Program-made: the position numbers and the translations under genes
Assembly (NCBI GenBank): GCA_013397455.1
Contig: VYZB01000334.1
Coordinates: forward strand, 517,814 to 581,813
Direction of reading: 5' to 3'
Source of the DNA: Crotophaga sulcirostris
Taxonomy: Eukaryota; Chordata; Aves; Cuculiformes; Crotophagidae
DNA: 64,000 nt
Notes under the pieces: generated by a model
The model's input: only the letters and a program-made list of their open reading frames with translations
What the model was told of the DNA's origin: nothing
The model's database searches: none
Shown: positions 48,741 to 60,599 of the stretch, piece by piece
Layout: each line of letters begins with the position of its first letter
How positions within the stretch are numbered: position 1 is the first letter of the stretch

Positions 48741-51026
48741 ATCATAGAATCATAGAATTGTCCTGTTGGAAAAGACCTTTGAGATCATAGAGTCCAACTG
48801 TACCTGTCCTCTGCTAAATCATGTCCCCCAGAAACTCATCTACCCGTCTTTTACACACCTCCAGGGATGGTGGCTCAACCACCTCCCCGGACAGCCTGTT
48901 TCACTGCCTAACCACACTTTCAGTGAAGAATTTTTTGCTAATATCCAGCCTAAACCTGCCCTGGCGCAACTTATGTCCATTTCCTCTTGTGCTATCACCT
49001 GTCACTTGGGAGAAGAGACCAACACTCCCTTTGCCACAACCTCCTTTCAGGTAGTTGTAGACAGTGATGAGGTCTCCCCTCAGCCTTCCCTTCTCCAAGC
49101 TAAACAACCTCAGTTCCCTTAGCCACTCCTCGTAAGACTTGTTCTCCAGCCCCTTCACCAGCCTCGTTGCCCTTCTCTGGACATGCTCCAGCACCTCAGT
49201 GTCCTTTTTGTAGTGAGGGGCCCAGAACTGCACACAGTACTCAAGGTGTGGCCTCACTAGTGCTGAGTACAGGGGCACAGTCACTTCCCTGGTCCTGCTG
49301 ACCATGCTGTTTCTGATACAGGCCAAGATGCCACTGGCTTTCTTGGCCACCTGGGCACAGTACTGGCTCATATTCAGCCAATTGTTAATCAACACCCCCA
49401 GGTCTTCTCTGCCAGGCAGCTCTCCAGCCATTCTTCCCCAAGTCTGTAACGCTGCCTGGGGTTGTTGTATCCCAAGTGCAGGACTCGGCACTTGATCTTG
49501 TTAAACCTCATTCCCGTTGGTTTCAGCCCATCAATCCAGCCTGTCCAGATCTCTCTGCAGAGCCTACCTTCCTTCAAGCAGGTTGACACTGCCACCCAGC
49601 TTAGTGTCATCTGCAAACTTGCTAAGGGTGCACTCAATCCCCTCATCCAGATTGTTGATAAAGATATTGAACAGGACTGGCCCCAGCACTGAAACCTGGG
49701 GGACACCACTCATGGCTGGCCTCCAACTGGATTTAACTCCATTTACCACCACCCTTTGGGCCTGACCGTCCAGCCAGTTTTGTACCCAGCAGATGGTGTG
49801 CCAGTCCAAGCCAATGACAGCCAGTTTCTCAAGCAGAATATTGTGAGAAACGGTGTCAAAGGCTTTACCAAAGTCCAGGTATGCCACATCCACAGCCTTT
49901 CCCTTGTCCATTAATCGGGTAACCTTGTCATAGAAGGAGATCAGGTTGGTCTGGCAGGACCTGCCTTTCCAGAACCCATGCTGACGGGGCCTGATCACCT
50001 GTCTGTCCTACATGTGCTGTGTGATAGCACTCAAGATGATCTGCTCTATGACCTTTCCCGGTACCGAGGTCAAGCTGACAGGTCTGTAATTTCCCAGATC
50101 CTCTCTCCGGCCCTTCTTGCAAATGGGAGTAACATTTGCCAGTCTCCAGTCAAGTGGCACTTCCTCAGTCAGCCAGTACTGCTGGAAGATGAAGAAAAAG
50201 GGTTTGGCGAGGACCTCTGCCAGTTCGCTCAATACCCTTTGGTGTATCCCATCTGGCCCCATAGACTTGTGAACATCCAATTGGCCAAGCAGGTCTCCAA
50301 CTGTATCCTCGTGGATCATTGGAGCTTCACCTTCATTATCTTGTGACTTGTGACTGGGCTTAGTACCCACAGAACAGCTTACCTTGCTGTTAAAGACTGA
50401 GGCAAGGAAGGCATTCAGTACCTCTGCCTTGTCCTCATCCTTTGTCACTGCTGTTCCCCCTGCATCCAGTAAAGGAGGGAGATTCTCCTTGGTCCGCCTA
50501 TTGTTGTTGATATATTCGAAGAAACATTTTTTTTTATCTTTTACCAAACTGGCTAATTGGAGTTCCAGTTGGGCGTTAGTCCTTCTAATTTTCTCCCTAG
50601 GTGATCTCACCTCATCCTTGTAGTCTTCATGAGATGCTTGCCCCCTCTTCCAGAGTTCATACACTTTCCGCTTCTTCCTGAGATTAACACAAAGCTCTAT
50701 GTTAAGCCAAGATAGTTTTCTTCCCTGCCAACTCATCTTACGGCACATAGGGATGGCCTGCTCTTGCATGGCCAGGATTTCCTTCTTGAGGAGCATCCAG
50801 CCCTCTTGGGCTCCTTTGTCATTTATAATTGACTCCCTTTCAACTGTATCAGGCAGCCTTCTAAACAGTTTGAAGTCTGCCCTCTGGAAGTCCAAGGTGG
50901 CAGTTCTGCTGACCCCTCGCCTTATTCCTCCAAGAACTGAGAATTCTATCATCTCATGATCACTTTGCCCCAGGCGTACTCCAATAGTCACCTCTCCCAC
51001 AAGACCCTCTCTGTTCACAAACAGAA
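48741..51026 (-). mobile_element. CR1 LINE, 2.3-kb 5'-truncated copy, antisense to ZSWIM6
   Basis: The 3' terminus is at 48741-48758 (plus strand ATCATAGAATCATAGAAT, the reverse complement of the CR1 ATTCTATGAT direct repeat). The body extends through the whole reverse transcriptase region and stops at about 51026, within the end of the endonuclease domain (SDH motif retained). Full CR1 elements are about 4.5 kb, so the 3' half is present. It is the best preserved repeat in the window and therefore among the younger ones. Confidence 0.96.
48901..51018 (-). pseudogene. CR1 ORF2 (endonuclease end + reverse transcriptase), inactivated
   Basis: Read on the minus strand, one frame runs from 51018 to a stop at 48901. 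Visible in order are: the endonuclease C-terminal GQSDHEMIEF; the RT block [47 protein letters not shown]; the catalytic [33 protein letters not shown] at 49617-49606 (the catalytic Asp pair); and the C-terminal block [17 protein letters not shown]. Inactivating changes are a TAG at 50008-50010, a TAG at 49564-49566 and a TGA at 49531-49533. There is also a pair of compensating frameshifts (about 49510 and 49405), and the usually invariant PQG is PQV. The 5' half (ORF1 and most of the endonuclease) is absent. This is not a host gene. Confidence 0.93.
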
Positions 51027-54000
51027 TTTAGAGAGAAAAACATAGCAGGTGAAGGGAATCCATGGCTTTTAACCCGTTCATTGGGAGTTAGGAAATTCTT
51101 GAGCATATCTGGAAAGGTAGAGTAACTTTTGTCTTCTATTGACCGCGCTCAGAGTTGATATACATCTTTCCTGTTAGATTTGTGTTGGCCTACCTAGCTT
51201 TGACTTGGCTCACCTAATGTTTCCCTTGAAGTGGGAACAGGACCTGTAGGAAAAACCTTCATTAACCCTATGCACTGGTGATGACTCTGCTGCTCCTCTT
51301 GCTAATGCTCTTGCATTTCACATTAGCACTTAGCAGGGAGATAGCCTATTTTTGGTACTCTGAGGTTAATGACATCATGCTGCTTACACAAACTAATTCT
51401 GAAGACTCACAGAAAATAGATTTGAGAGGGAGGGGAAAAATAATCTCACTGAATGTATGAAAGTGCTTGCATGTTTTGGAGACTGTCTTCTACTGTAAAC
51501 ACAAACTTCTTACTAGCTTTCATTTTCTGCCAGTAGTAATAACTTTTCCATGCATCCACAGCTGTTTATTATGTGAACAGCTTAGGAAAGCTTCGGCTTT
51601 CAGAGGTAAGGTGAGCTGGCCACTGGATAAAACAAAGACCTTTAGTAGGGGGGAAAGACTTTTTTTTTTCTCCAGAAGCACAAGTGTAAAAGCAACTGAC
51701 AGCATGAGTGAGTGCAAATTGGAAACATATCTGAAAACTTAATTCCTCCAATTGTGGTGTTACTGAAGCGCAAGGATTTATTTTTATTGTATTGTCTGTA
51801 AGGATGTTAATATTTAGCAAATAGAACTGTATGCTTTTGTATTTTGCTTTTTGGATTGTAAAAAATGCCATAATGCACAGAGAATAATTCTGTTAAAAGA
51901 GGGAAGGAAGTGCTTGCACAAGTGGTGTGATTTTTCTTGTGGTGAGGAATTTGGGGAGGTGGAGGAGGAGGCACTGGGTTTAGACTATATTAAATAAATA
52001 AACCCTGTAGGTCTTGGAGCTCTTGAAGTTTTCTTGAATTTAACATTATGTGGGAGTGTTAAGGAAATACTCACTCAAAGTAAGCAACCCCTGATGTTTG
52101 TAAACCAGTGTCTTGATGTGCTTCCTTTTGTAATGCTTTTTCCACTGCCATAGTACCTCTAATTTTGCATATGTGTTATTACTGAGATAACGTTAAAGGA
52201 ATGCTACTCATCTCTCCCTTCTTTTTTTTTTTTTGTAGCTAACTCATTACCACAAACCCTTGATCTAGCTCTGGGACTGCTTTAACTCTTGAGTTGTTTG
52301 TTCTGCCATTTAACCCTATACCCTGGCAGCAATGCTTGGAGAGAACTTTATTAAGGAGAAATGCATGTTCCACTTTGCAGGGCAGCCACTGCTAACATGT
52401 GTGACTGAGTTGGTGAAGAGCTGTGTGGGCAGAAATTAAATCAAGTTCTGGGCATAAAGAAGAGGATGTTGAATGCAACAGCAGGGTAACAAAGCAGCCC
52501 TGTTGCACTATATAGGCTAAACAACATATAGAAAGTAAACTATTGCAGAAATGGAGCAAGGCAATGTTGCACAATTCAGCTTGTTCATTTGCTGAGAGTA
52601 AATTGCTTTGCCTTGAACAGCAAAACCTTCATAATTGGCTAACAGATATTTCTGTACTTGGGTTTGTAAACGCTTATAAAACAGTCTAAAATCAACAACA
52701 AAAACTACTTTCTTCTTTAATTTGAAGAGCATTTCTAATATGACGTGCTACCTCTTTTTAGATTTGCACTATTGAACACTTAGGAGGCTTCCTGAAGTTA
52801 AAGGTATTTAAACCTAGCTGAGTTATGTGAACTCATACAAAATAAAATTTCTGCATTTTAATGTGTCATTGGGGGCTTTAACTGATACTGAATATTGACA
52901 ATGAAAATATTTAAATTCACTAATTAGAATAAGTTACTATACTATATTAGTTGAAGCATTTTTTAAATTGTGTTTAGTTCTGTGCCAGTCATAAATCTTG
53001 AAGATACTGCAATTCTAAGTTCCATGTCTTGCATGTAGTAGGCACTGAGCTTAGTTACAGCAAACTTGAGCAATTGGGCAACTTTTACAGAGGACAGGAT
53101 GCAGTGTGTTCATTGAAAAATAGAAAACAATTTCAAATTGGTGACAGCCATCTTTTTTTCTGTGCTCTTTACACTGTTTTTAAATCACTGTGCTTTGCAA
53201 TTACTTAACTATTGTTTGTAAAGAACAAGAGATTTTTACATTTTAGGATTCTTTTCTTAAAAGACATAGTTTGTTTTTGAAAACTGTTTAGTTGGAACAG
53301 TTCACCGACTAATGTGTAGGGTTATCAAAACACAAGTGAGCACAACAGAAAAGGATACAGTGAATTACACTAATAAAAATGTTCTTCCATATTAGAGATA
53401 AAGCTGAGCTGGCTGTTGTGGAACTATCGTGGATGGCAATCTCTTTGCCGTACCAGGCCAAAATGACCTATATCTGTTGTAGACTTGATATTTTTGGTTT
53501 TTTTCTGTCCTTTTTTTTTTTTTTTTTTAATCTTGCTTATGGCCAGCCCTTTGGCAGCTGTTGCAGGCACCTTTTGGATTATGGAGACCGATGTTACTGT
53601 AGCTCAAGAAATCATTTTGGGTTCCCTTTGGCTAGATACTGGTACCCATGTGTTCCCTTTACTGCTCTTCTGGCCCTCTCTCTCCACATGTTTTTCTTCT
53701 ATGTTTTTCACGTGTTGCATATTAATTGTGGATGAAGTCTCTTGTCCATGACTCTCATTGCTATATTTTTCTTTATTGTCTCATGGCGTTTGAAAGCTTA
53801 GTTGAGTTCTTCTGTAGCTTGATACTTAGATCAGTTCTTTTCCTTACTCTATTTATTATGGGTTGTGTTTTTGAAACTTCATGTAAATAGTCTTAAACCT
53901 TTTTCAAGGGGAATCTGCAGTTCTTGAAACAGAGTTCGTCTTATAAGGAGCTATGTGCAATAAGGCTAAAAGTTAGTTTACCTTTCCTTTGGTGTTTCAG

Positions 54001-54869
54001 AACTTGATTGCTTCTGTAGAAAGATGGGGCTGGGTTATACCATGACGTGTCATTGGGTGTTCCTGGTGCTAACCTAGCTTTGGCTGCATTTGCGATTGAA
54101 GAATATATGTACTCTTGCAGTTTTGATGGTCCTTAAATTGAGTTACATGAATTGCTCTGAGGAATATTCTGCTAATGCAAAACCTGCTGAAAGCTGTTTA
54201 AGTGATTGCAGAACATAAACCTCATTTTTACCAAAACTAGAAATGGATGAGACCAGATTTGTGGAGTACTTCATACCCAAGTCTGTAGTTATACCAGTTT
54301 TAACAGTAATTATGCAGCTAATCATTTGGTGCATGTTAGTATTTGCTGGCACTAAGATGTCTTTAAAAAACATACAAAAAAAACCCCAAGTCCTCACTGG
54401 TTTCTTTCAAGAAATAACTGCTCTATGAAGAATGAGTTTTAACAAGAGATTCTTAAACAAAACACTGCCCCTTTTGTTTTCAGCTTTTCAAATCTTTTGG
54501 CCTGCATTAACCACTTCTGTATGTTTTCTGGCAGCCGAACTTAAGCTTCAGAATTTTTGGACAGTCATCAATATAGCTTAGGCCCATTGTCTTCTTGGGT
54601 TGTGAGTCTGGTATGGTGCTTTTTTCTTTAAGTGACTAGCTGGAAACTGAAACTGTATAGTCTGAATTTTTGGCAGAGTTAATCCAGATAGAAAATTAAT
54701 TCTGTTTCTCAGATTTTGACCTCTAAGTCAGGTTGAAGAGTATTGACTGGCATGCTTATCAAACTGATAGGGCAATACATGCAAGCTCTTTGGGAATCGA
54801 CTATCTGACTTCTTCCCAAGATTTCTGTCTAGTTGAAGGCCTTGTCCCGCAAGACTGGTAAGAAAGTCA
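51027..54869. other. Intron 1, unique sequence with poly-T tracts
   Basis: No gene was recognised. Homopolymers include T13 at about 52222-52234 (followed by GTAG, so a chance acceptor-like site) and T18 at 53511-53528. The rest is AT-rich intron. Confidence 0.5.
53511..53528. repeat. T18 homopolymer
   Basis: Eighteen T, continuing a T-rich stretch that starts near 53491. The true length is uncertain. No retrotransposon body is attached. Confidence 0.85.
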
Positions 54870-55382
54870 CTCTCACAGTAAAAAAGTGTTTCCTTACCTT
54901 CAGGAGGAACCTCCTGTGTTTTACCTTGTCCTGTCACAGGGCATCACTGGCAAGAACCTGTCTCAATCTTCTCTACGCTACCCCTTCAGGTATTTGTACA
55001 AATTGATGTGGTCCCCCTGAGCTGCCTTTTTTCCTCTGGGCTGAAAAGTCCCAGGTCTCTTAGCCTTTTCTTGTATGTGAGATGCTGCAGTCCCTGCATC
55101 GCTTTTGTGGTCCTTTGTTGGCCTCTCCCAGTATGTCTGTGTCTGCCTCTACTGGGGAGCCCAGTGCTAGACACAGGACTCCAGCTGGTCTCACCAATGT
55201 TGAGTAGAGGGGCAGTATCCCTTCCCTGGAACTTGCTGGCAACATCCTTATGCAGCCCAGGATGCCAGTAGCCACTTCTGCTGCAAGGGCTTCCGTTGAA
55301 CCTGGTGTCCACGAAGAACCCCAGGCTGTTCTCTGCAAAGCTACTTTCCAGTTGGTTGGCTCACAGCACAATACATGGCACC
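54870..55382 (-). mobile_element. Older CR1 fragment, antisense
   Basis: The plus strand is the reverse complement of the end of CR1 ORF2: CTCACAGTAAAAAAGTGTTT, then GTATTTGTACAAATTGATGT, GGGGAGCCCAGTGCTAGACA and GTTCTCTGCAAAGCTACTTT follow in the right order. The terminal 3' UTR is not present and the match is diverged. This is an old copy truncated at both ends. Confidence 0.85.
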
Positions 55383-58300
55383 ATACAAATACTTGGCCAC
55401 ATAACAGATCTATTCTATAGGCTGTTGGTGGAAGAGAATGTTGCATTTTTTTGTGCAGCAGTACAGTTATACCCTGCTTCACTGCAGAGCTAAACATCTG
55501 TTACCAGAGGCTTGCATAGGAGGAATGCATTAATTTATTCTTGGGCATGGGAAGCTTCACACGAAGTTCTGAACAAGACTGCGGATTGTGGATTAGAGCC
55601 TGCAGTAGTTGCCTTTCTGCTGCCCATGGGATGCACTGGGTTTTGGGTCTCATTCAGTTAGCTCCACGATATTTTGCAGGTGCACTTTAACTTATAACAA
55701 ATGACTGCTGGGGTTGAGAAATCTTGCACTCAGTCTCAGCATACCTTAAAAAAACATTTGGGTCTTCATTTTAAGCACAGTATGCATCACTTTGCTTAGT
55801 GTGTGTGTGTGGTTAGTTAAAAAATAATTAAATCCCCTTATTCCCCAAACTTATCCAGCTTTTGCTTGGGAAAGGGGGATAACTATTGGAGCTGCAAGAA
55901 AAGCTATGTAAAATGGCTAGTCATGTTCTTAAACCAGGGTGCAGATACTATGGCGATAGCTGTAAACAGTGGTCATGTGTTGAAGGTTTAACAAAAATGC
56001 TGCTCTATTTGGAAGTGCAAGTCCCACTGACTTTCTTCAAACTGTAGTTCTTGGTGGAATAGGACTGGAAATAATTTGCTTTTTTAAGTCTGGAAGTTCA
56101 GATCAGTATATGGTGATTCTGGCTGAAAGTAGAATGATACTAGCTTACGCGTATCATTCCAAGCTTGTTAATGAGTGCTTCCACTTGTTTCTGAGGTTGG
56201 GTTTTCTTTGTTGTATTGATATTTTTTCCTAATGCAAATGAAGAGTTTAAGCATTTTGAAGCTTCTAATTATTTTTCAATTAACAATTAAAGGAGAGGAA
56301 TTTAACTTTTCTAGTTTTAGTTTCAGACTACCCTTAACCCCAAAGAGCAGTGAAAAAAATACTTGCTTAAACTATCACAACTTCTTATTTGCTATGTTTA
56401 TGCAATTGAAACAATTTTGGTTTTAACTTTAGGAGGGAATGATATTCAAGCTTGAATTTCTAACACCAATGTTAATACCAGTCTGTTAGTGGGTGGGGAT
56501 TGGAATTCGTGCTGCTTTTATTTGGGAGGAGCTACAGAATTACTTCATGAATTGCGTGTTTTCTTCTCTGTTAGCATATTGTTTGCTAATCAGTGTTGAT
56601 TTGTTATAGTTGTTTCTATTATTTCCTTGCATTTCTTCTTAATAGAACTCAGTTTCAGGTGACCTGCTGCTGATTTGGTTTTCACAGACAGGCCTCATGG
56701 ATCATAAGGGCACTAATGTAAGGTTTACCTGGATTGTCTCTCTTGCCACCTTTTCAGATTCCCCCAGAATATCTTCAGTAGAGCAAAACATGGGTAAAGA
56801 GGAATTGAGGATACCTCCTGGAGAAATCTTAATTCTTGTATTTTCTGTTCTGCATGCAACAGAGAACTGCTGCAATTTTTAATAAGTGATTTTTAATAGG
56901 AGGTCATCAGAGCTCTACAACAGTTAACCTTCTGGCTTTATTACTAGCCTCAGCTGAAATAGAAACGTTGTAGGTAGAGGCTGTGATCTGTTCCTTGCCC
57001 TTTCTTTCCTCTCCTGTTCTCCCTTCCACCAACAAATGTCAAGATGTCTCTTTATGAGTATCAGAATGTAAATAAAACTTATGATGAGTCTCCTACAACT
57101 AGATGATAATTCAAAACAAATAACAGTTGCAAAGTGCATCCGAGTAGCTACTTTTTTGTCAAATGGCAAAGGATGTTTTAATGTGGAGTAGGGAATGTTG
57201 TGAAAGTGGCATAGTTTTCAAGACAGTGATTATATATCCTTCACCATCATATTTTTATAGGTTCAATTTATCACAATTAGAGAAAGTGATAAACAAGAAA
57301 AACAGCTGCAAGATTGCATTTAAGAAGTGAAATTATTTAATGTCTTTTAATAGCATCTCTTTTCCTGAAAACAATCTAAGAAGCTCTTGTTTTCAACAGT
57401 TTAAGTGACTTTTCCATGTGCAATAATACTTACAAAATAAGCATTTTTATGCAGGTGAAGGGGTAACTAAATAGGAAGTGGTTACTGATTACTTTTTTCC
57501 CCTTCCTTTAAGAAAAGCTGAGTTTTCTGTTTGCAGTTCAACTCAGAAACTAGCCTTCAAATGGCGTGGTAGACAACTGATCCACACTCTACTTTGTACT
57601 GTTTGAGAAATTACTTGTATTTTCAGAAGATAAGTAGTGCAGGAGGGATATGGAAAAATAAATATTACCACTTCTTAAAATGGGTTTATTCCTTAAAGCT
57701 TACGTATAGGGTCTGCTATTGTTTTGGTTGTCATTATAGTAAACAACTTTAAGTTCTCTTTGTTTTTTGATTGCAGTTGAGAAATATAAGTAGGATGTGG
57801 TTTAGCTAGAAGGCTGCTATATGGATGTAAGATTGGAAAGTGGGTGATGGAATAGATATAGATGTAGATGTATCGCCTTGCAGTCAAAGTTATGACCCTC
57901 ACTCTCAGGAAGATTTGAAGTGCAATAATGATACAGCTTTATAGATGTTTGCAGATAATTCCATGATAGTAAGAAAGATGATGTTCTGGAACAAGCGAGC
58001 AGTGCATCTGTGACTTAGCTCCAGTTGGTGTGTTTGACCCCACCTCAGTAGGATTCTAGTATATGGTTTCCTTTGCAGATTCTCAAGTTCTGAAATGTTC
58101 TTACTCTGGGGGCATTTAGAAGAATTTCCTCTTCCTTCTTCCCCTCCACTGGTGGAGATCTGCTAATGTCTTTGCACACTTTGTGGAAAACCTCAAGTAT
58201 TTTTAGCCATTACCTATGGATGTGTAAGGACAAAGTCATAGCCACAACCTGATTGTCAGATACTCACTTCTTGTTGGCTGTATTCTTTTTGGTGGACCTA

Positions 58301-60576
58301 AGCTGACTTGGAATCTGTAAAGTTGTAGCCTTCCTACACACTCTTGAGGACATCTTGCAGCAGGTGGAGATAAACATGCGGGAAAAGATCATGGCAGAGA
58401 TTACATGACTGACTCAGTGCTTTGTTTCCAATACACTGCAGAAATACCTCTGTTACTTTTAAGAATGTGTTAATATTTCGAAGTTATAGAAAAAGACATG
58501 TAGTTGACCTTCAATGTAATACAGATTTCATGGTAATTAAAGGTAAGTTCACATGTTGTGTAATAGATCACTGAAGATGTGTGACTAGGTAAAAATGTAA
58601 AATTTTTAGGATCACACAAAAGAAAGTATCTCAAGTGTAGCCAAGGGACTCGTAATTATTACATCAGTGACAAGTGAGCTTTGCTCATTGATGTACCGTC
58701 CGTGCTGTGAACATGTTTAGCAAGTATTCATTTCACCAGTTCACCACTAAAATTTTGCCTTGCATCTTGTTTAAGATTATTTTAATCCAGTCATCAAGAC
58801 TGATAAGAAAGTATCTGTCGGAGTACATGGGAGCTAAAGTAAATTAGATTCTTCCAAGTCATACTTACAGAACTCTGAGTTTTACAAATGCACAGTGAAA
58901 TATGATATAGTAATAGAATTTAGAGACTGAAGAGCATGCAAATGGGTTTGAATTTAAATACCTTACTGAATGAAGCAAGTGAATAACTTCAGTCCAAAAT
59001 GCAAAGCAAATAGGTCTAAGCAAATAAGTTTAGCAGAGCTGTTGATGCAGATATGTGTGTAGGGTTTTGGTTTGGGTCTCATGTTTTTTTCCTGACAGAA
59101 ATTGGCCAATAAAACTCATCTTGGCTCCGCCTGTTGGGGTCCTCTGCCTCTGCAGTTCACTGTCACTGGAGAACAGTATTACTAAGGTGATGTTACTGGT
59201 GTGTTTGGTATGTCCTTTAGAAATTCTGCACACTTTATTCAGTTTTCTGATGTGTTTTGTCGAGATGTGTGATGGAAGAGCTCTCATCACCAGAGCATGT
59301 AAGCAGGCAAACAAGTGTTCTGGCCCTGGCTGGCTGTGCTTCAGATCCTTTAGTAAGTAGTTAGGAGTGGAAGGTTGTGCTAACCTCCATTTCCTAAAAT
59401 TTTTGGTACACAAAATAGAGCTCTGAGCTTCAGGCTTTGGTGAGCAGATGTGCTTCCACTTTGCTGGAGCAGAGACCTGTCTTTTCTTGTGTCTTTAGGT
59501 TAAGAAGTAGATATTTCATCCAGAGATTAGACCATGTCTCATGAGGCAACTAAGATGAAGCTGTATTTCCTTCCCAGTTCCCTCATTCTCTGCAGGGTCA
59601 GTGAAGCAACAGGAGAAACTGGCTTGTGAGTACAGCAGTAGATTCTACCTAGCCCATTGCATTTGACAGAAAGGGAACCGACATCTGGTTCTGGCTAACA
59701 CCATCCTGGAGGTAGAAGATAATGTAACTTAGAACAGTTTTCTAGCTCAGAAGTAGATGTTGCTGCAACAGCAGTTAACTAAATATTTTGGTTTCATCTG
59801 CAAGCTATTCGTGTCTTCACCTTCTGCAGTAATTCCGAAGGTTATCCTGTCCATCAAAAGCCAGCTTCCTTGAAATGTGAGACATGGAGTGAATTCTCAG
59901 GAGTTTTTGCATAGCTTTGGATTACATGTTGTAATTTATGCCATTGCATGGTGACTATGTATTGTATCAGGTTTTCAGGTAAGATTGGAGGTAGCACCCA
60001 CCACCTAAATGAAACACTTGGAAGGCTGCTCTTTGTAAAGGCAATTTTTAAGAGTTGCATTCCCTGAAGTAACAGCAATTAAATAAAAGGATTTGAAGTA
60101 GAGAATTTTGATTATGACTGAGTCCTTGAGTAGTTTAGGAGCAATGAGAAGGAAATTCTATGTAAATGTTGTTTGTGTTTAGTTGTTGCTGAGTTCTTTG
60201 TATTAAAATTTGAGACTTCTCTCCAACTGAATTGGCTGTTCTGAGAGAAAAGGAACTCCCTGGGATCCATTTATTCCCTAAAGATCTTTAGAAAAGATTA
60301 CTTAATTGGGTTTCTTTCTGCAATTTTGCAAGGCCAGTTTCTGTCATCCTGTCTGTTGGGAAGTTTCCAGGAGTCTCATAAGAGGTTAGGTGGCTGCTAA
60401 TCTGTTTTGACCTTCACCCTTGTCTTCTCAGAGATGCTGCCTCTTTACAAAGGCAGTCTGAATCAAACTCCCTGGGACCTCAGTCCTGTTGTTGTTAGCT
60501 GGACAGTCCTTCCTGTTTTTTTTACATTGTATCCTTAATTTGGGAACAAAAATCATCAGGATATAGATGAACACCT
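55383..60576. other. Intron 1, unique sequence
   Basis: No gene or repeat family was recognised. A short GT run occurs near 55799-55812. All frames are short. Confidence 0.5.
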
Positions 60577-60599
60577 CCCCCCCCCCCCCCCCCCCCCCC
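60577..60599. repeat. C23 homopolymer
   Basis: Twenty-three C in a row lie inside AT-rich intron. The opposite strand is G23, which can fold into a quadruplex or stall polymerases. The exact length is doubtful in any assembly. Confidence 0.85.

Noticed and set aside
52222..52240. Poly-T followed by GTAG as an exon acceptor
   Set aside because: No open frame or conserved ZSWIM6 residue follows. It is a chance acceptor-like string.
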